46,165 nt of DNA from a virus: positions 1 through 46,165 of the IMG/VR virus record IMGVR_UViG_3300042465_003176. One strand, given 5' to 3'. Both the position numbers and the translations under genes were made by a program. The notes beneath the pieces were generated by a model, which was not told the DNA's origin, ran no database searches, and saw only the letters and a list, made by a program, of their open reading frames with translations. Positions 40,201-46,165 of the stretch are shown one piece after another (positions within the stretch are counted from its first letter, which is position 1; each line of letters starts with the position of its first letter).

Positions 40201-42966
40201 TTTGACGACACTGTTGGTTTGACAAAAGGTAGTGTGCTATACACAATGCCTGATGGTTCAACTGGTAAATTAAATGCAGAAGAGTTTGCAAAAGAAGGAG
40301 GGAATATGTTAGATGCTGGGGCAGTATTTGATTTTTCTGAGTTTAGTAAAGTTGTTGACGGTAAGCCAGGTCCAATGGTTGAGAAGATGAAGAAAATGAT
40401 TGGTAAGTTTGGGCCTGAAAACTTCTTTATACTTACAGCCCGCCCAGCAAATTCTGCAGTACCTATTCATGAGTTTTTATCTTCTATAGGCATTGATATA
40501 CCGTTGAAAAATATAACAGGACTAGGAAGCAGTTTGGCACAGTCAAAAGCAGATTGGATGGTAGCGAAAGCAACTGAAGGTTATAATGACTTTTACTTTT
40601 CAGATGATGCAATACAGAATGTAACCGCAGTTAAAAATGCATTAGATGTTTTAGACGTTAAGTCAAAAATACAGCAAGCAAGGATCAAGTTTAGTAAATC
40701 TATATCTCCTGAGTTCAATAGAATAATATCTAAGAACACTGGGATTGGACCAGCCATATCATATTCTGATATTGTTGCAAAAAGAAAAGGAGCAGGTAAA
40801 AATCTATTTGATATATATGTTCCAGCATCGGCTGCGGATTTTGAATTATTATTGTATAACTTTATAGGTAAAGGCAAAGAAGGCGAAGCTCAAAAAGAAT
40901 TCTTCACAGATGCATTGTTAAAACCTTATGCAAATGGTAATGATTTGATGGACGCAGCAAGACAGTCTATTAAGAATAATTATAAGGACCTAATAAAGTC
41001 TTTTCCAAACGTTGCTAAGAAGCTTGAAAAATTAACCCCAGACGGAAACTTTACATACGATCAAGCTTTGCGTGTTGCAATGTGGAATGGATCAGATGTG
41101 GAGATCCCAGGACTATCTAAAACAGATACAAAAGCATTAACCTCTTTAGTTAATAATGATGCGGAGTTATATGACTTTATGTCTGGATTAATTGTATTAG
41201 GAAGACAAGGAAACGGGTGGACAAAACCAGGTGAATATTGGGATTCAAGTACTATTATTTCTGATCTTCATAATCTAACTGAAGGTGATGGTAGAAAACA
41301 ATTCCTTACTGAGTTTATTGACAATGCTGAACAGATGTTTGGCAAATGGGAAAACGGTAAATTAGTAGGGCCTAATATAAATAAGGTTGAAGCTATATAC
41401 GGAACCGACGTTAGAGAAGCTATAGAGGACGTACTTTATAGAATGACTACTGGTAAAAACAGATCCCAGGGAAAAGATAAAATAACTAATGCTTGGTTTG
41501 ATTGGGTTAGTGGATCTACAGGAACTATAATGTTCTTAAATACAAGATCTGCTGCGTTGCAATTAATTGGAGCTGTCAACTTCTTAAACTTAAGAGATAA
41601 CAATCCTATAGCAGCCGCTAAAGCATTAGCTAATCAACCACAATATTGGAAAGACTTTTCACGTATTTGGAATTCTGATAAAATGAAAGAAAGACGCGGT
41701 GGACTTAAGGAAGATGTAGCGGCCGCTGAAATTGCAAATGCTGCAGCAACTAGTAAGAATAAGCCAAAAGCTGTAGTTTCATATTTATTAAAGATAGGAT
41801 ATACACCAACGCAATTAGCAGATAGTTTTGCAATTGCATCAGGAGGAGCGCCTTTCTATAGAAACAGAATTAAGTCTTATCAAGCAGAATATGAAGGGCT
41901 TGATGAAAACGGTAATCTAAAAAGAAAGTATACCGACGAGCAAGCTGAAAAATTAGCATGGAATGATTTTACTAAAGTTTCAGACGAAACACAGCAATCT
42001 GGGGACCCAAGAGATATATCTAAACAACAAGCGAGCGGAGCTGGTAGATTATTACTTACTTTCCAGAACACTGCAATGCAACAATCTCGTATTGTTAAGA
42101 AATCTTTCTTAGATCTTAAAAATGGTAGAGGAGACGCTAAAACACATATTGCAAAAATTACTTATTATTTAGCAATACAGAATTTAATGTTTGCTACATT
42201 ACAACAAGGATTATTTGCAGTACTGCCCGGATTAGGTGATGATAAGGAAGAAGAAGAAGCTAAAAAGAAAAGACTAAAAGAAAAAGATAAAAAAATAATA
42301 GAGATCGCGAGTGGCGTTGTTGATTCTGTGGTAAGAGGCACGGGCTTATTAGGAGGTGTAATGGTTACATTGAAGAATGTAATTAAGAAATATAGAGAAG
42401 AAGAACCTAAAGAATATAAGGCCGATTATACTAAGGTATTATTAGAAGGTGTTAATATATCTCCTCCAATTGGATCTAAGATTAGAAAAATATACACTGG
42501 ATTACAGCAAACTAAATTTGAAAAAGATCTTATAAAAGAAAGAGGTTGGGGTGTTATGCAAGATGGAAGAGTTCACTTAGGGCCTATGTATTCCGTAGTG
42601 GGTAAAATGACTGAAGCCACCACAAACTTTCCTATGGATAGACTAGTGACTAAAATTGAAAATGCATCACAAGCAATGAATTCACAAAACAAAGCATGGC
42701 AACGTGTAATGGTTGGAATGGGTTGGACACCTAGAAGTGTTGGTATTGAAGATACTCCTGGAGATATTGCTATTGAAGCAACAGCAAAAGAAGTTAGAAA
42801 AGAAGAAGGTAAAATAAAGGGAGAAGATACAAGAAAACGTACAAAAGATTCTATCAGAGCTTTACCAATTGCTGAACGAATTAAAATAAAAAGGGAAGCC
42901 ACTTTAAAAAGAAGAGAGGAAAAGCTTAAGAAAAGAGAAAGAATGAAAAAAAGAAAAATGGGTTAA
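34219..42966 (+). CDS. Giant polyvalent virion protein (2915 aa)
   Basis: Probably packaged and ejected. Modules visible in order: (1) about 1-1229, helical, with H-E-V-L-H (H1071, E1072, H1075), a zinc-peptidase-like site; (2) about 1230-1663, with S-G-T-P-L-A-A-W-I-N-K-Y-L-P-V-R-A, resembling sigma region 2 as in other phage polyvalent proteins; (3) about 1664-1981, PD-(D/E)XK-like, G-D-I at D1768 and I-E-V-K at E1781/K1783; (4) about 1982-2156, HAD-like, with D-F-D-D-T (D1994), L-T-A-R-P and F-S-D-D (D2129); (5) about 2157-2915, helical with a hydrophobic stretch and a very basic tail. K-F-S occurs at 1230, 1664, 1982 and 2157, at each boundary. No RNA polymerase motif is seen. Confidence 0.75.
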   Translation: MEEYINEEGDLYTIDEINQTAKDNNTTFDDIIKRNKLALKPKKQEKVQEVKVEVPGKRKSVAKKDAGATVKSTVSKPVKPSSASSKVNLLKTSGVDDFASSLIKDDNKIKTGLGSSSIMWKSTNKKMVAKKVVEQEQQAKKQLELNKTADYRTKIAKDEISFESPDTILKYDLENDSQVETVAGLNKKLNRLGIEVSQNEFGDNFNFKPIGAVPNKFSSSEVASTLGQDFDPKDQKSMNEYIAKIKDPNYISKAKQRISKTNPDYLLKITPPALLPEEKIKQARTSMVSKFKDLEQSNRADTSSIGIGGSAGSSYTGITKQDFENPEDYDLYSTWKKTGILPELKEEKVIAWDKSRKENFIDRASTDYARTLPTAARKDLQIVTQEIVNENKHALKAFDRSINSYNVRTKDFENKFNAYKISPIKTPEEGKLLQDEFISLQTEQNRLNDRQKQLEQETGTANEVMLPAIESFGANYNRFSQLATATKATVGNVGVALKDLSAYGSGILTGSTHEEVMKRDTSGFVYLASEMDKKQKEYQKSVGIDKIRNMDDAGNWLMSGIVNNVPSIGMAFTGPAAMPLFFASGYGGKSTQMAIEASDAKERLSTNYYALKNTDNPFEQAGLEQQIASDEELLNLPEYKKFAGKALYGGAEVTFEILGTLKILKGLGNATKMLPKKTLQEGLKWAINTGAKNFKTEGLSELGTTLSNNFIDYAILGEDKNFFDVAKESLESFAQGGIMGIGFGGVETAKVIKRAVVSELASKKQSRRIQDIANQISELTGTPAYALNQGIPLMEQSIPVQKLITELIDESDALENNVINRVGIDLTVEQAIQIGDINREIRSINKDFYEAAQDGSLEPAQLKALETHYRGKFNELVDQRETLLTDPNITAESKKVNTDARFEFDLTQGYNMYNTRMQQTSINQVITNFNNLDTKTSEELLTTAKQELELETGKTDISTEAIKEKAFENYAYSHYEKSIKDGIINAEAFAENNGVDITIQQFEGADADNQIIKAYNSSEQAKENPKSKKEFADAIKNGSAEGANIIINGEQVALVHIKNSANNGRTGVGSHEVLHSAVKKAFVDQKGVDKAGADLLTYLEKYDPNLYALVTARLDSSYAKRSKNGLRLRDEKGDIIKDTDYYEEALNALSDLGSDGVELPADSLNAVRNFINNILPKGFPKFKENEGADIYQFVKDYNKEAHFGKKQSSNLIKFGGMAFGGDQEEKQKSKFSKTPVELVKEKIADLEENEGDYDPDEYDQEVRKLEGELKRAIAKETTEKPIAKKEISEEDTVKEIIKNESGSISSNKVQQIYDTKGREGAAEIIKLFKPITNKIVDKRRDAPDFDRELLTDEIETGVGGILDLITKYKPESGTPLAAWINKYLPVRAIATSRRILGKQFSKDASEEKGLMATETADQGFTETAKEKPKYKNALESKVFSTEVLETVTKKIVTILRTLKTRIDAPVSLNKTVTPLISEIRDEVGKQLDIDVKTAMGGKKDNQLQNWLLDNKQYVLENMTTTWSMGKDGQGGMPIAIQKQIDGKWTNFPEWVGKKIDREKTTTDQAGRTSGAELVRRLPNVNNNISDSQFLDQVIGPDGNPLRGRKESLAKAVAEETAFDIINNDLENEGVIYETLATNQQRLGVELIDNIATEVARQSERGNIKFSLTVKQFNDFSADLFHAASDYGVDSKEVLSILNTIPEEDRDKVKQHALEDHLDLVAKLQKIKAGIRGIAYEKIILKELKALKIKGIKLLTKKTKGFDSTGEGDINIQLGKDILNIEVKLNALAQMGSFSIDADLNNNVFSTTKSLEISKDLIDALKEKNNEFEKYKEEAGKIGIDTKSWPYKMTKEQHAILKTKGFQKKLTVSINTDQKIIEQLYNNKNVYYINIGKQGLFALGKDILNLGVPLLSSDVKLTARLVRGGEYNRIRVFPTLVNFKDKSKYNIDNAASNNALFTKYQQNLAIRQSKTTEDAVVNSLNPKFSKTPKGISVFDFDDTVGLTKGSVLYTMPDGSTGKLNAEEFAKEGGNMLDAGAVFDFSEFSKVVDGKPGPMVEKMKKMIGKFGPENFFILTARPANSAVPIHEFLSSIGIDIPLKNITGLGSSLAQSKADWMVAKATEGYNDFYFSDDAIQNVTAVKNALDVLDVKSKIQQARIKFSKSISPEFNRIISKNTGIGPAISYSDIVAKRKGAGKNLFDIYVPASAADFELLLYNFIGKGKEGEAQKEFFTDALLKPYANGNDLMDAARQSIKNNYKDLIKSFPNVAKKLEKLTPDGNFTYDQALRVAMWNGSDVEIPGLSKTDTKALTSLVNNDAELYDFMSGLIVLGRQGNGWTKPGEYWDSSTIISDLHNLTEGDGRKQFLTEFIDNAEQMFGKWENGKLVGPNINKVEAIYGTDVREAIEDVLYRMTTGKNRSQGKDKITNAWFDWVSGSTGTIMFLNTRSAALQLIGAVNFLNLRDNNPIAAAKALANQPQYWKDFSRIWNSDKMKERRGGLKEDVAAAEIANAAATSKNKPKAVVSYLLKIGYTPTQLADSFAIASGGAPFYRNRIKSYQAEYEGLDENGNLKRKYTDEQAEKLAWNDFTKVSDETQQSGDPRDISKQQASGAGRLLLTFQNTAMQQSRIVKKSFLDLKNGRGDAKTHIAKITYYLAIQNLMFATLQQGLFAVLPGLGDDKEEEEAKKKRLKEKDKKIIEIASGVVDSVVRGTGLLGGVMVTLKNVIKKYREEEPKEYKADYTKVLLEGVNISPPIGSKIRKIYTGLQQTKFEKDLIKERGWGVMQDGRVHLGPMYSVVGKMTEATTNFPMDRLVTKIENASQAMNSQNKAWQRVMVGMGWTPRSVGIEDTPGDIAIEATAKEVRKEEGKIKGEDTRKRTKDSIRALPIAERIKIKREATLKRREEKLKKRERMKKRKMG

Positions 42967-43000
42967 CTAAAATAGGCACCATACCTAACAATCCATAAAT

Positions 43001-43035
43001 AAAAAAGGGACACTTTAATTAGTGCCCCTTTTTTT
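43001..43035. terminator. Bidirectional terminator between convergent operons
   Basis: GGGACACT pairs with AGTGCCCC (one A-C mismatch) around TTAATT, flanked by A6 on the left and T8 on the right. It can therefore end the rightward virion operon and the leftward reductase operon, which converge here. Confidence 0.85.
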
Positions 43036-43041
43036 ATTTAA

Positions 43042-43260
43042 TTAAATTTCAAATTTAGGTTCTTCAACTTTTTGAATTTCTTCTTTAGCCCTTTCAGTCA
43101 TTGCTTTAATAGCATCGTCATAACCAGGCATGAGTTTTAAAGTTTCCAAAGTACCTGCGGCAAGAACAGTTAAATGTTTTTGTTCTTCCATAACTTGCTG
43201 TAGAACTCTTATAAGAGCATCTACCTTGTTTTTCATTTCAACTAATGTTTGTTCTTTCAT
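43042..43260 (-). CDS. Small helical protein downstream of the reductase (72 aa)
   Basis: A 72-residue helical protein (M-K-N-K-V-D-A-L-I-R-V-L-Q-Q-V-M-E-E-Q-K) with acidic C-terminus E-E-P-K-F-E-I. Predicted coiled coil in the first half. No domain is recognised. It is the last gene of the leftward operon, starting 9 nt after the reductase stop and ending next to the bidirectional terminator. Role unknown. Confidence 0.55.
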   Translation of the reverse strand: MKEQTLVEMKNKVDALIRVLQQVMEEQKHLTVLAAGTLETLKLMPGYDDAIKAMTERAKEEIQKVEEPKFEI

Positions 43261-43269
43261 ATTTATTTA

Positions 43270-45138
43270 TTAAGTTATTTCACATCCAGCTGGTCCGCAA
43301 GCAACAGACTCACTAAAGTTTGTATTATCTTGCACTTCAATTACTTTAGATAGATCTACGTCTTTTAATGTAGCCATCATGGTATTATAAACTTCTTCAG
43401 TACAATCTTCAAATGGAGTCTGCTTATATGTTCCACCGTGATATGGTAATACAGATAATCCATTGTAATAATCTTTATTTGCCCACATCCATTCGCCAAT
43501 AATTTTCCATTCGTCGTCTCTAACTGAAACTGTACAAGAAACATTATGCGTATTGTTACCTTTAACATGACCTGTTTTAACCCAATCCTTAGATATTAGT
43601 TTAACTCTTTCTAACAAATCTAGTGTAGACTCATATCGTGTTATAGCGCCATTAGGGGCCTTCTGTGGAACAGATATAACTGACTGTAATGTTGGATTAA
43701 AATATTCATCTTCTAACAGTTCTGGATGATTAATTGCAAGATAAGTGTATATTGCTTCATTTTTGCCTAAACGCATGCGGCGAATATAATAGTCATTATG
43801 CCAAGCGTGAATACCGCTAGAAGTGCCAAGTACAAGGCTAGTCGTTCCGGCCGGCTTAACTGCGGTGGTTCTGGCCGCTTTGTTGATATTAAGAGCCGCT
43901 GCAATAATATTATTTGTTTCCTTAACAGTTTGTGCTGCTTCTTCATAATTTAATTTTAAGTTAGATTCTGATGCAATACCTGTCATTGATACACCAAGTA
44001 ATGCGTCTTTTTCTGTATTCTTTCTCCATATATCTCTTAAGTAATGGAAGTCTGAATACGATGCTTGCAATGTCCCTAAGAATGATGCAGCTGAAGATCT
44101 AGCATTAAAATCTTCTTGACTTTCAATATCAGACATATTGATCTCTGTTAAATTACAAAACTGATAAGGACGTAAAGCAATCTCACAACAAGGATTAGTA
44201 CCCCAATCTTTATCATTAGTAAGATAAATGCCTGGCTCGCCCGATCCAGAAGCTTCAATACGTTCCCAAACTTTATCAAATGTTTTCTTATCAATTTTAT
44301 GTCTTAAAAGTACTACTGAATTATTTGATCTACCCCTTTGTGGATTGTCTTCCCACCAATTTCCTGCTTTACAATTTAACATTGCATTGCTATCAAGATC
44401 AAACAATGAAATCATTGCAGCACGCCTAATACCGCCGGCTAAAACAGCATCGGCAATATGACATTGAATATCATGACACTCAATATCGGTAAGCTTAGAT
44501 CTATCTTCTTTTGTTCTTAATATAGCTTCAACTTTTACTAATGCAATACGCAATGGTTCTGGTCCTGGCGCTTTACCACCTGCTGTAACAAGCAATGCTC
44601 CTTTTTGTCTAATATCAGAAAGATCAAATTCAATATGAGAAGTCATTGCTCCTGTATAAGATTTGAATAGCGTTTTTATCGCGTCTGCCCATCCGATAAT
44701 ACTGTCTTGCACAACATACTTTTTCTTGCGATCATAATTAGGTTTCCTAATCTCAGGTAACTTATCAATTTGATGTTGCTGGACCGAATAGCCCACCCCA
44801 GTACCTCCAAGCAATAAAAACATAGTCTCAGAAAAACTATGAATACTATCAATAGGTAGGAAAGCGCAGTTATAAATGCGAGCGTTATTAAGCTCAATAG
44901 CCTTACCACCAAACTGTAGGCTTCGCATCGAAGGTAAAACCTTTTTATTGAATACGAAATTCTGATAAATTTGTTCAATTGATTCTTTCATTTCTGGGAA
45001 TTTGGCAATGTGCATTTCCATATTCCTGGTTACTAGCTCTTCCCATGTTTCTCTTCTTTCTTTGTTAGGCAAATATTTTGCATACTTAGTATACACTGTT
45101 ATATCGCTTAAGATCTGTTTATCTAAAGTTAAACTCAT
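43270..45138 (-). CDS. nrdJ: Class II (B12-dependent) ribonucleotide reductase (622 aa)
   Basis: Makes deoxyribonucleotides for phage replication using adenosylcobalamin. The barrel begins with I-Y-N-C-A-F (C91), a redox Cys. The thiyl-radical loop is N-P-C-C-E-I (N315, C317, E319), the second redox Cys is in F-C-N-L (C328), and the C-terminal shuttle pair is A-C-G-P-A-G-C (C614, C619). It lacks an N-terminal ATP cone and is near the short monomeric (Lactobacillus RTPR) type, though somewhat shorter than that 739-residue enzyme. No class I small subunit or activase is nearby. Host B12 would be required. Confidence 0.9.
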   Translation of the reverse strand: MSLTLDKQILSDITVYTKYAKYLPNKERRETWEELVTRNMEMHIAKFPEMKESIEQIYQNFVFNKKVLPSMRSLQFGGKAIELNNARIYNCAFLPIDSIHSFSETMFLLLGGTGVGYSVQQHQIDKLPEIRKPNYDRKKKYVVQDSIIGWADAIKTLFKSYTGAMTSHIEFDLSDIRQKGALLVTAGGKAPGPEPLRIALVKVEAILRTKEDRSKLTDIECHDIQCHIADAVLAGGIRRAAMISLFDLDSNAMLNCKAGNWWEDNPQRGRSNNSVVLLRHKIDKKTFDKVWERIEASGSGEPGIYLTNDKDWGTNPCCEIALRPYQFCNLTEINMSDIESQEDFNARSSAASFLGTLQASYSDFHYLRDIWRKNTEKDALLGVSMTGIASESNLKLNYEEAAQTVKETNNIIAAALNINKAARTTAVKPAGTTSLVLGTSSGIHAWHNDYYIRRMRLGKNEAIYTYLAINHPELLEDEYFNPTLQSVISVPQKAPNGAITRYESTLDLLERVKLISKDWVKTGHVKGNNTHNVSCTVSVRDDEWKIIGEWMWANKDYYNGLSVLPYHGGTYKQTPFEDCTEEVYNTMMATLKDVDLSKVIEVQDNTNFSESVACGPAGCEIT

Positions 45139-45154
45139 GTTTGTTTTTTGGTTT

Positions 45155-45337
45155 TTAGTTATCTATTTCTAATGCAAAATCAATAAATGGCAAGTAAAAT
45201 ACATGCGTTGAAAATGTTTCTTCCTGATAAGTTCTAAATCCAAATAATATTCCTGGATAAAACCCAATTGTTATACTCCAATACTTTTCTTCATTCTGTT
45301 CCGGTTCTGGCACTAGTACTTGTTTCTTTTTTGTCAT
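45155..45337 (-). CDS. Small protein, unknown function (60 aa)
   Basis: A 60-residue protein with a Lys-rich start (M-T-K-K-K-Q-V), then Y-W-S-I-T-I-G-F-Y-P-G-I-L-F-G-F-R and T-H-V-F-Y-L-P-F-I-D. The hydrophobic Y-P-G-I-L-F-G segment is too short and broken for a clear membrane helix. I recall similar small proteins beside nucleotide and recombination genes in Bacteroidota phages. It overlaps the endonuclease gene by 4 nt and precedes the reductase by 16 nt. Confidence 0.6.
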   Translation of the reverse strand: MTKKKQVLVPEPEQNEEKYWSITIGFYPGILFGFRTYQEETFSTHVFYLPFIDFALEIDN

Positions 45338-45780
45338 TTGTTTCTGTTTTTTAAAATTAATTCAATTGTAATATCACAATCTTTGTGATTTTGAGGTTTG
45401 TATAAAGTTGTTTTTATATTTTGTTGCTTTAAATAATTTTTAAACAACTTCCATCGTAAAGGAAAAGAATCATTAGCTCTACCTTTTGTTTCAATTATAA
45501 AATCATATCCAAAAAAATCTGGTGTATATTTTAAATTTAAAACTTTTTTATTGCCCCTATTTATAAAATCGCCTTTGCCATTTGATTGCTTTTCAAAACA
45601 ATCGTTTTCAAATGTAAATGATGGTAGCAATTCAAAAGTATATTTTTCATATTCGCATCGTATTCCAGCGTCTTGCAACGCTTTATACATGTACTTTTCT
45701 AAGCCCGAGGCGAAAGTAATCCCGTCATATACTATTTTTTTAGATACAACCGGACCTTTCTTTCTACTTATTTTTCGCAT
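45334..45780 (-). CDS. T7-type endonuclease I, Holliday junction resolvase (148 aa)
   Basis: PD-(D/E)XK nuclease that cuts branched DNA. Key residues appear in order: S-G-L-E (E28), Y-T-P-D-F (D88), E-T-K-G (E97, K99), matching T7 endonuclease I E20, D55, E65 and K67. The basic N-terminus fits DNA binding. Length is close to the 149-residue T7 protein. It would resolve replication and recombination intermediates before packaging. It overlaps the MazG-like gene by 13 nt upstream and the small gene by 4 nt downstream. Confidence 0.85.
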   Translation of the reverse strand: MRKISRKKGPVVSKKIVYDGITFASGLEKYMYKALQDAGIRCEYEKYTFELLPSFTFENDCFEKQSNGKGDFINRGNKKVLNLKYTPDFFGYDFIIETKGRANDSFPLRWKLFKNYLKQQNIKTTLYKPQNHKDCDITIELILKNRNK

Positions 45781-46165
45781 GGTAAATCTCTAAGACGCAA
45801 GTGGCTATTTGTTAGGTCAGATATAAATCTTATTGGCTCGTCTATTGTAAATGAATAGGTATCACCACGACCACTCCCAGGCTTCGAACGTTTGTTTTTT
45901 TTTATACGAACTTCAAAAGCATCTATAACGTCAATATCATTTACATCAGCATAAGAAGCATTTAACTCTTCAAGTAATGCTTTTTCTTCACGTAACGTAG
46001 ATACTTCTTCTTTTAAACGTTGAAGATACAATGTAGCGTCCATTAATTCTTCTTGTAAATGATTAAGCCAAACAAATACATCAGATTGATCATCACGTAA
46101 TGTTTTACCGTACTTTGCAAAGCCAACATCAGATCTGTCTACAAATTTGTTCACTACAGATTGCA
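45768..46165 (-). CDS. MazG-like nucleotide pyrophosphohydrolase-like protein, partial at 5' end
   Basis: The frame is open to the window edge; the GTG at 46154 is only the first possible start inside, and the true one may lie beyond. V-D-K/N-K-F-V-D-R-S-D-V-G-F-A-K-Y-G is followed by L-N-H-L-Q-E-E-L-M-D-A-T-L-Y-L-Q-R-L-K. E-E-x-x-D within a helical repeat is the metal site of all-alpha NTP pyrophosphatases, and only the first helical half looks conserved. A coiled-coil and beta C-terminal part follow. It is the first visible gene of the nucleotide-metabolism operon. Confidence 0.6.
   Translation of the reverse strand, partial: QSVVNKFVDRSDVGFAKYGKTLRDDQSDVFVWLNHLQEELMDATLYLQRLKEEVSTLREEKALLEELNASYADVNDIDVIDAFEVRIKKNKRSKPGSGRGDTYSFTIDEPIRFISDLTNSHLRLRDLPCEK

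Noticed and set aside
34219-42966. Virion RNA polymerase inside the giant protein, as in other crAss-like phages
   Set aside because: The only D-x-D-type motif seen (D-F-D-D-T) is followed by HAD motifs and not by the D-F-D-G-D polymerase loop. The polymerase gene, if any, must lie outside the window.
1-46165. Alternative genetic code (reassigned TAG or TGA), known in some crAss-like phages
   Set aside because: Long genes are open in the standard code, and TAA, TAG (e.g. 23656, 32727) and TGA (e.g. 7954, 10913) all act as stops. The tRNA-like gene reads CAT, not a stop.
1-46165. CRISPR array, insertion sequence, integrase or attachment site
   Set aside because: No regularly spaced repeat-spacer series, transposase, recombinase or tRNA-edge duplication was seen; the 35-bp elements are promoter-spaced, not array-spaced.

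Overview
The window is a contiguous piece of a tailed-phage genome, very probably a crAss-like podovirus (Crassvirales or a close relative) infecting a member of the Bacteroidota. Three things support this. The terminase-portal-scaffold-capsid-ring-protein-tail-hub block has the gene order and recognisable sequences of crAss-like phages, which I know from memory and have not searched. The DNA is AT-rich, and start codons follow A/T-rich leaders with almost no Shine-Dalgarno sequences, as in Bacteroidota. One secreted protein has a typical Bacteroidota signal peptide. Both ends are open: a gene is cut at each edge, so this is not a complete genome. TAA, TAG and TGA are all used as stops, so the code is standard.

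Layout. (1) Positions 1-3492: a leftward (minus-strand) array of tiny, mostly acidic genes of unknown function, probably early host-takeover genes. It is punctuated by eight copies of a rigid 35-bp promoter-like element, each 24-43 nt upstream of a start codon. (2) 3493-4036: a gene-free control region between the divergent arms, with GC-rich 12-bp repeats, direct repeats, G-runs and a hairpin. (3) 4037-16365: rightward accessory and late genes. They comprise small basic or Cys-bearing proteins, fibre genes, a holin / endolysin / u-spanin lysis cassette, a phage GroEL-GroES pair, a small zinc metallopeptidase, a secreted protein, many small virion-type proteins, a tRNA-Met-like gene, and a protein built from two GroES-like domains. 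(4) 16365-42966: the virion module, running from large terminase, portal, scaffold and major capsid protein through ring and neck proteins, the tail hub and internal virion proteins to a 2,915-residue polyvalent protein. (5) 43001-46165: after a bidirectional terminator, a leftward nucleotide-metabolism and recombination operon with a MazG-like protein, T7-type endonuclease I, a B12-dependent (class II) ribonucleotide reductase and small proteins.

How it may work together. The eight identical-spacing elements suggest that one polymerase or activator switches on the leftward array. The chaperonin genes probably fold the capsid or the giant ejection proteins. The giant protein looks like a delivered multi-enzyme cargo: metallopeptidase-like, sigma-like, PD-(D/E)XK nuclease-like and HAD-like modules are separated by a repeated K-F-S tripeptide that may mark proteolytic cuts. 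The reductase, endonuclease I and MazG-like protein serve phage DNA synthesis and resolution.
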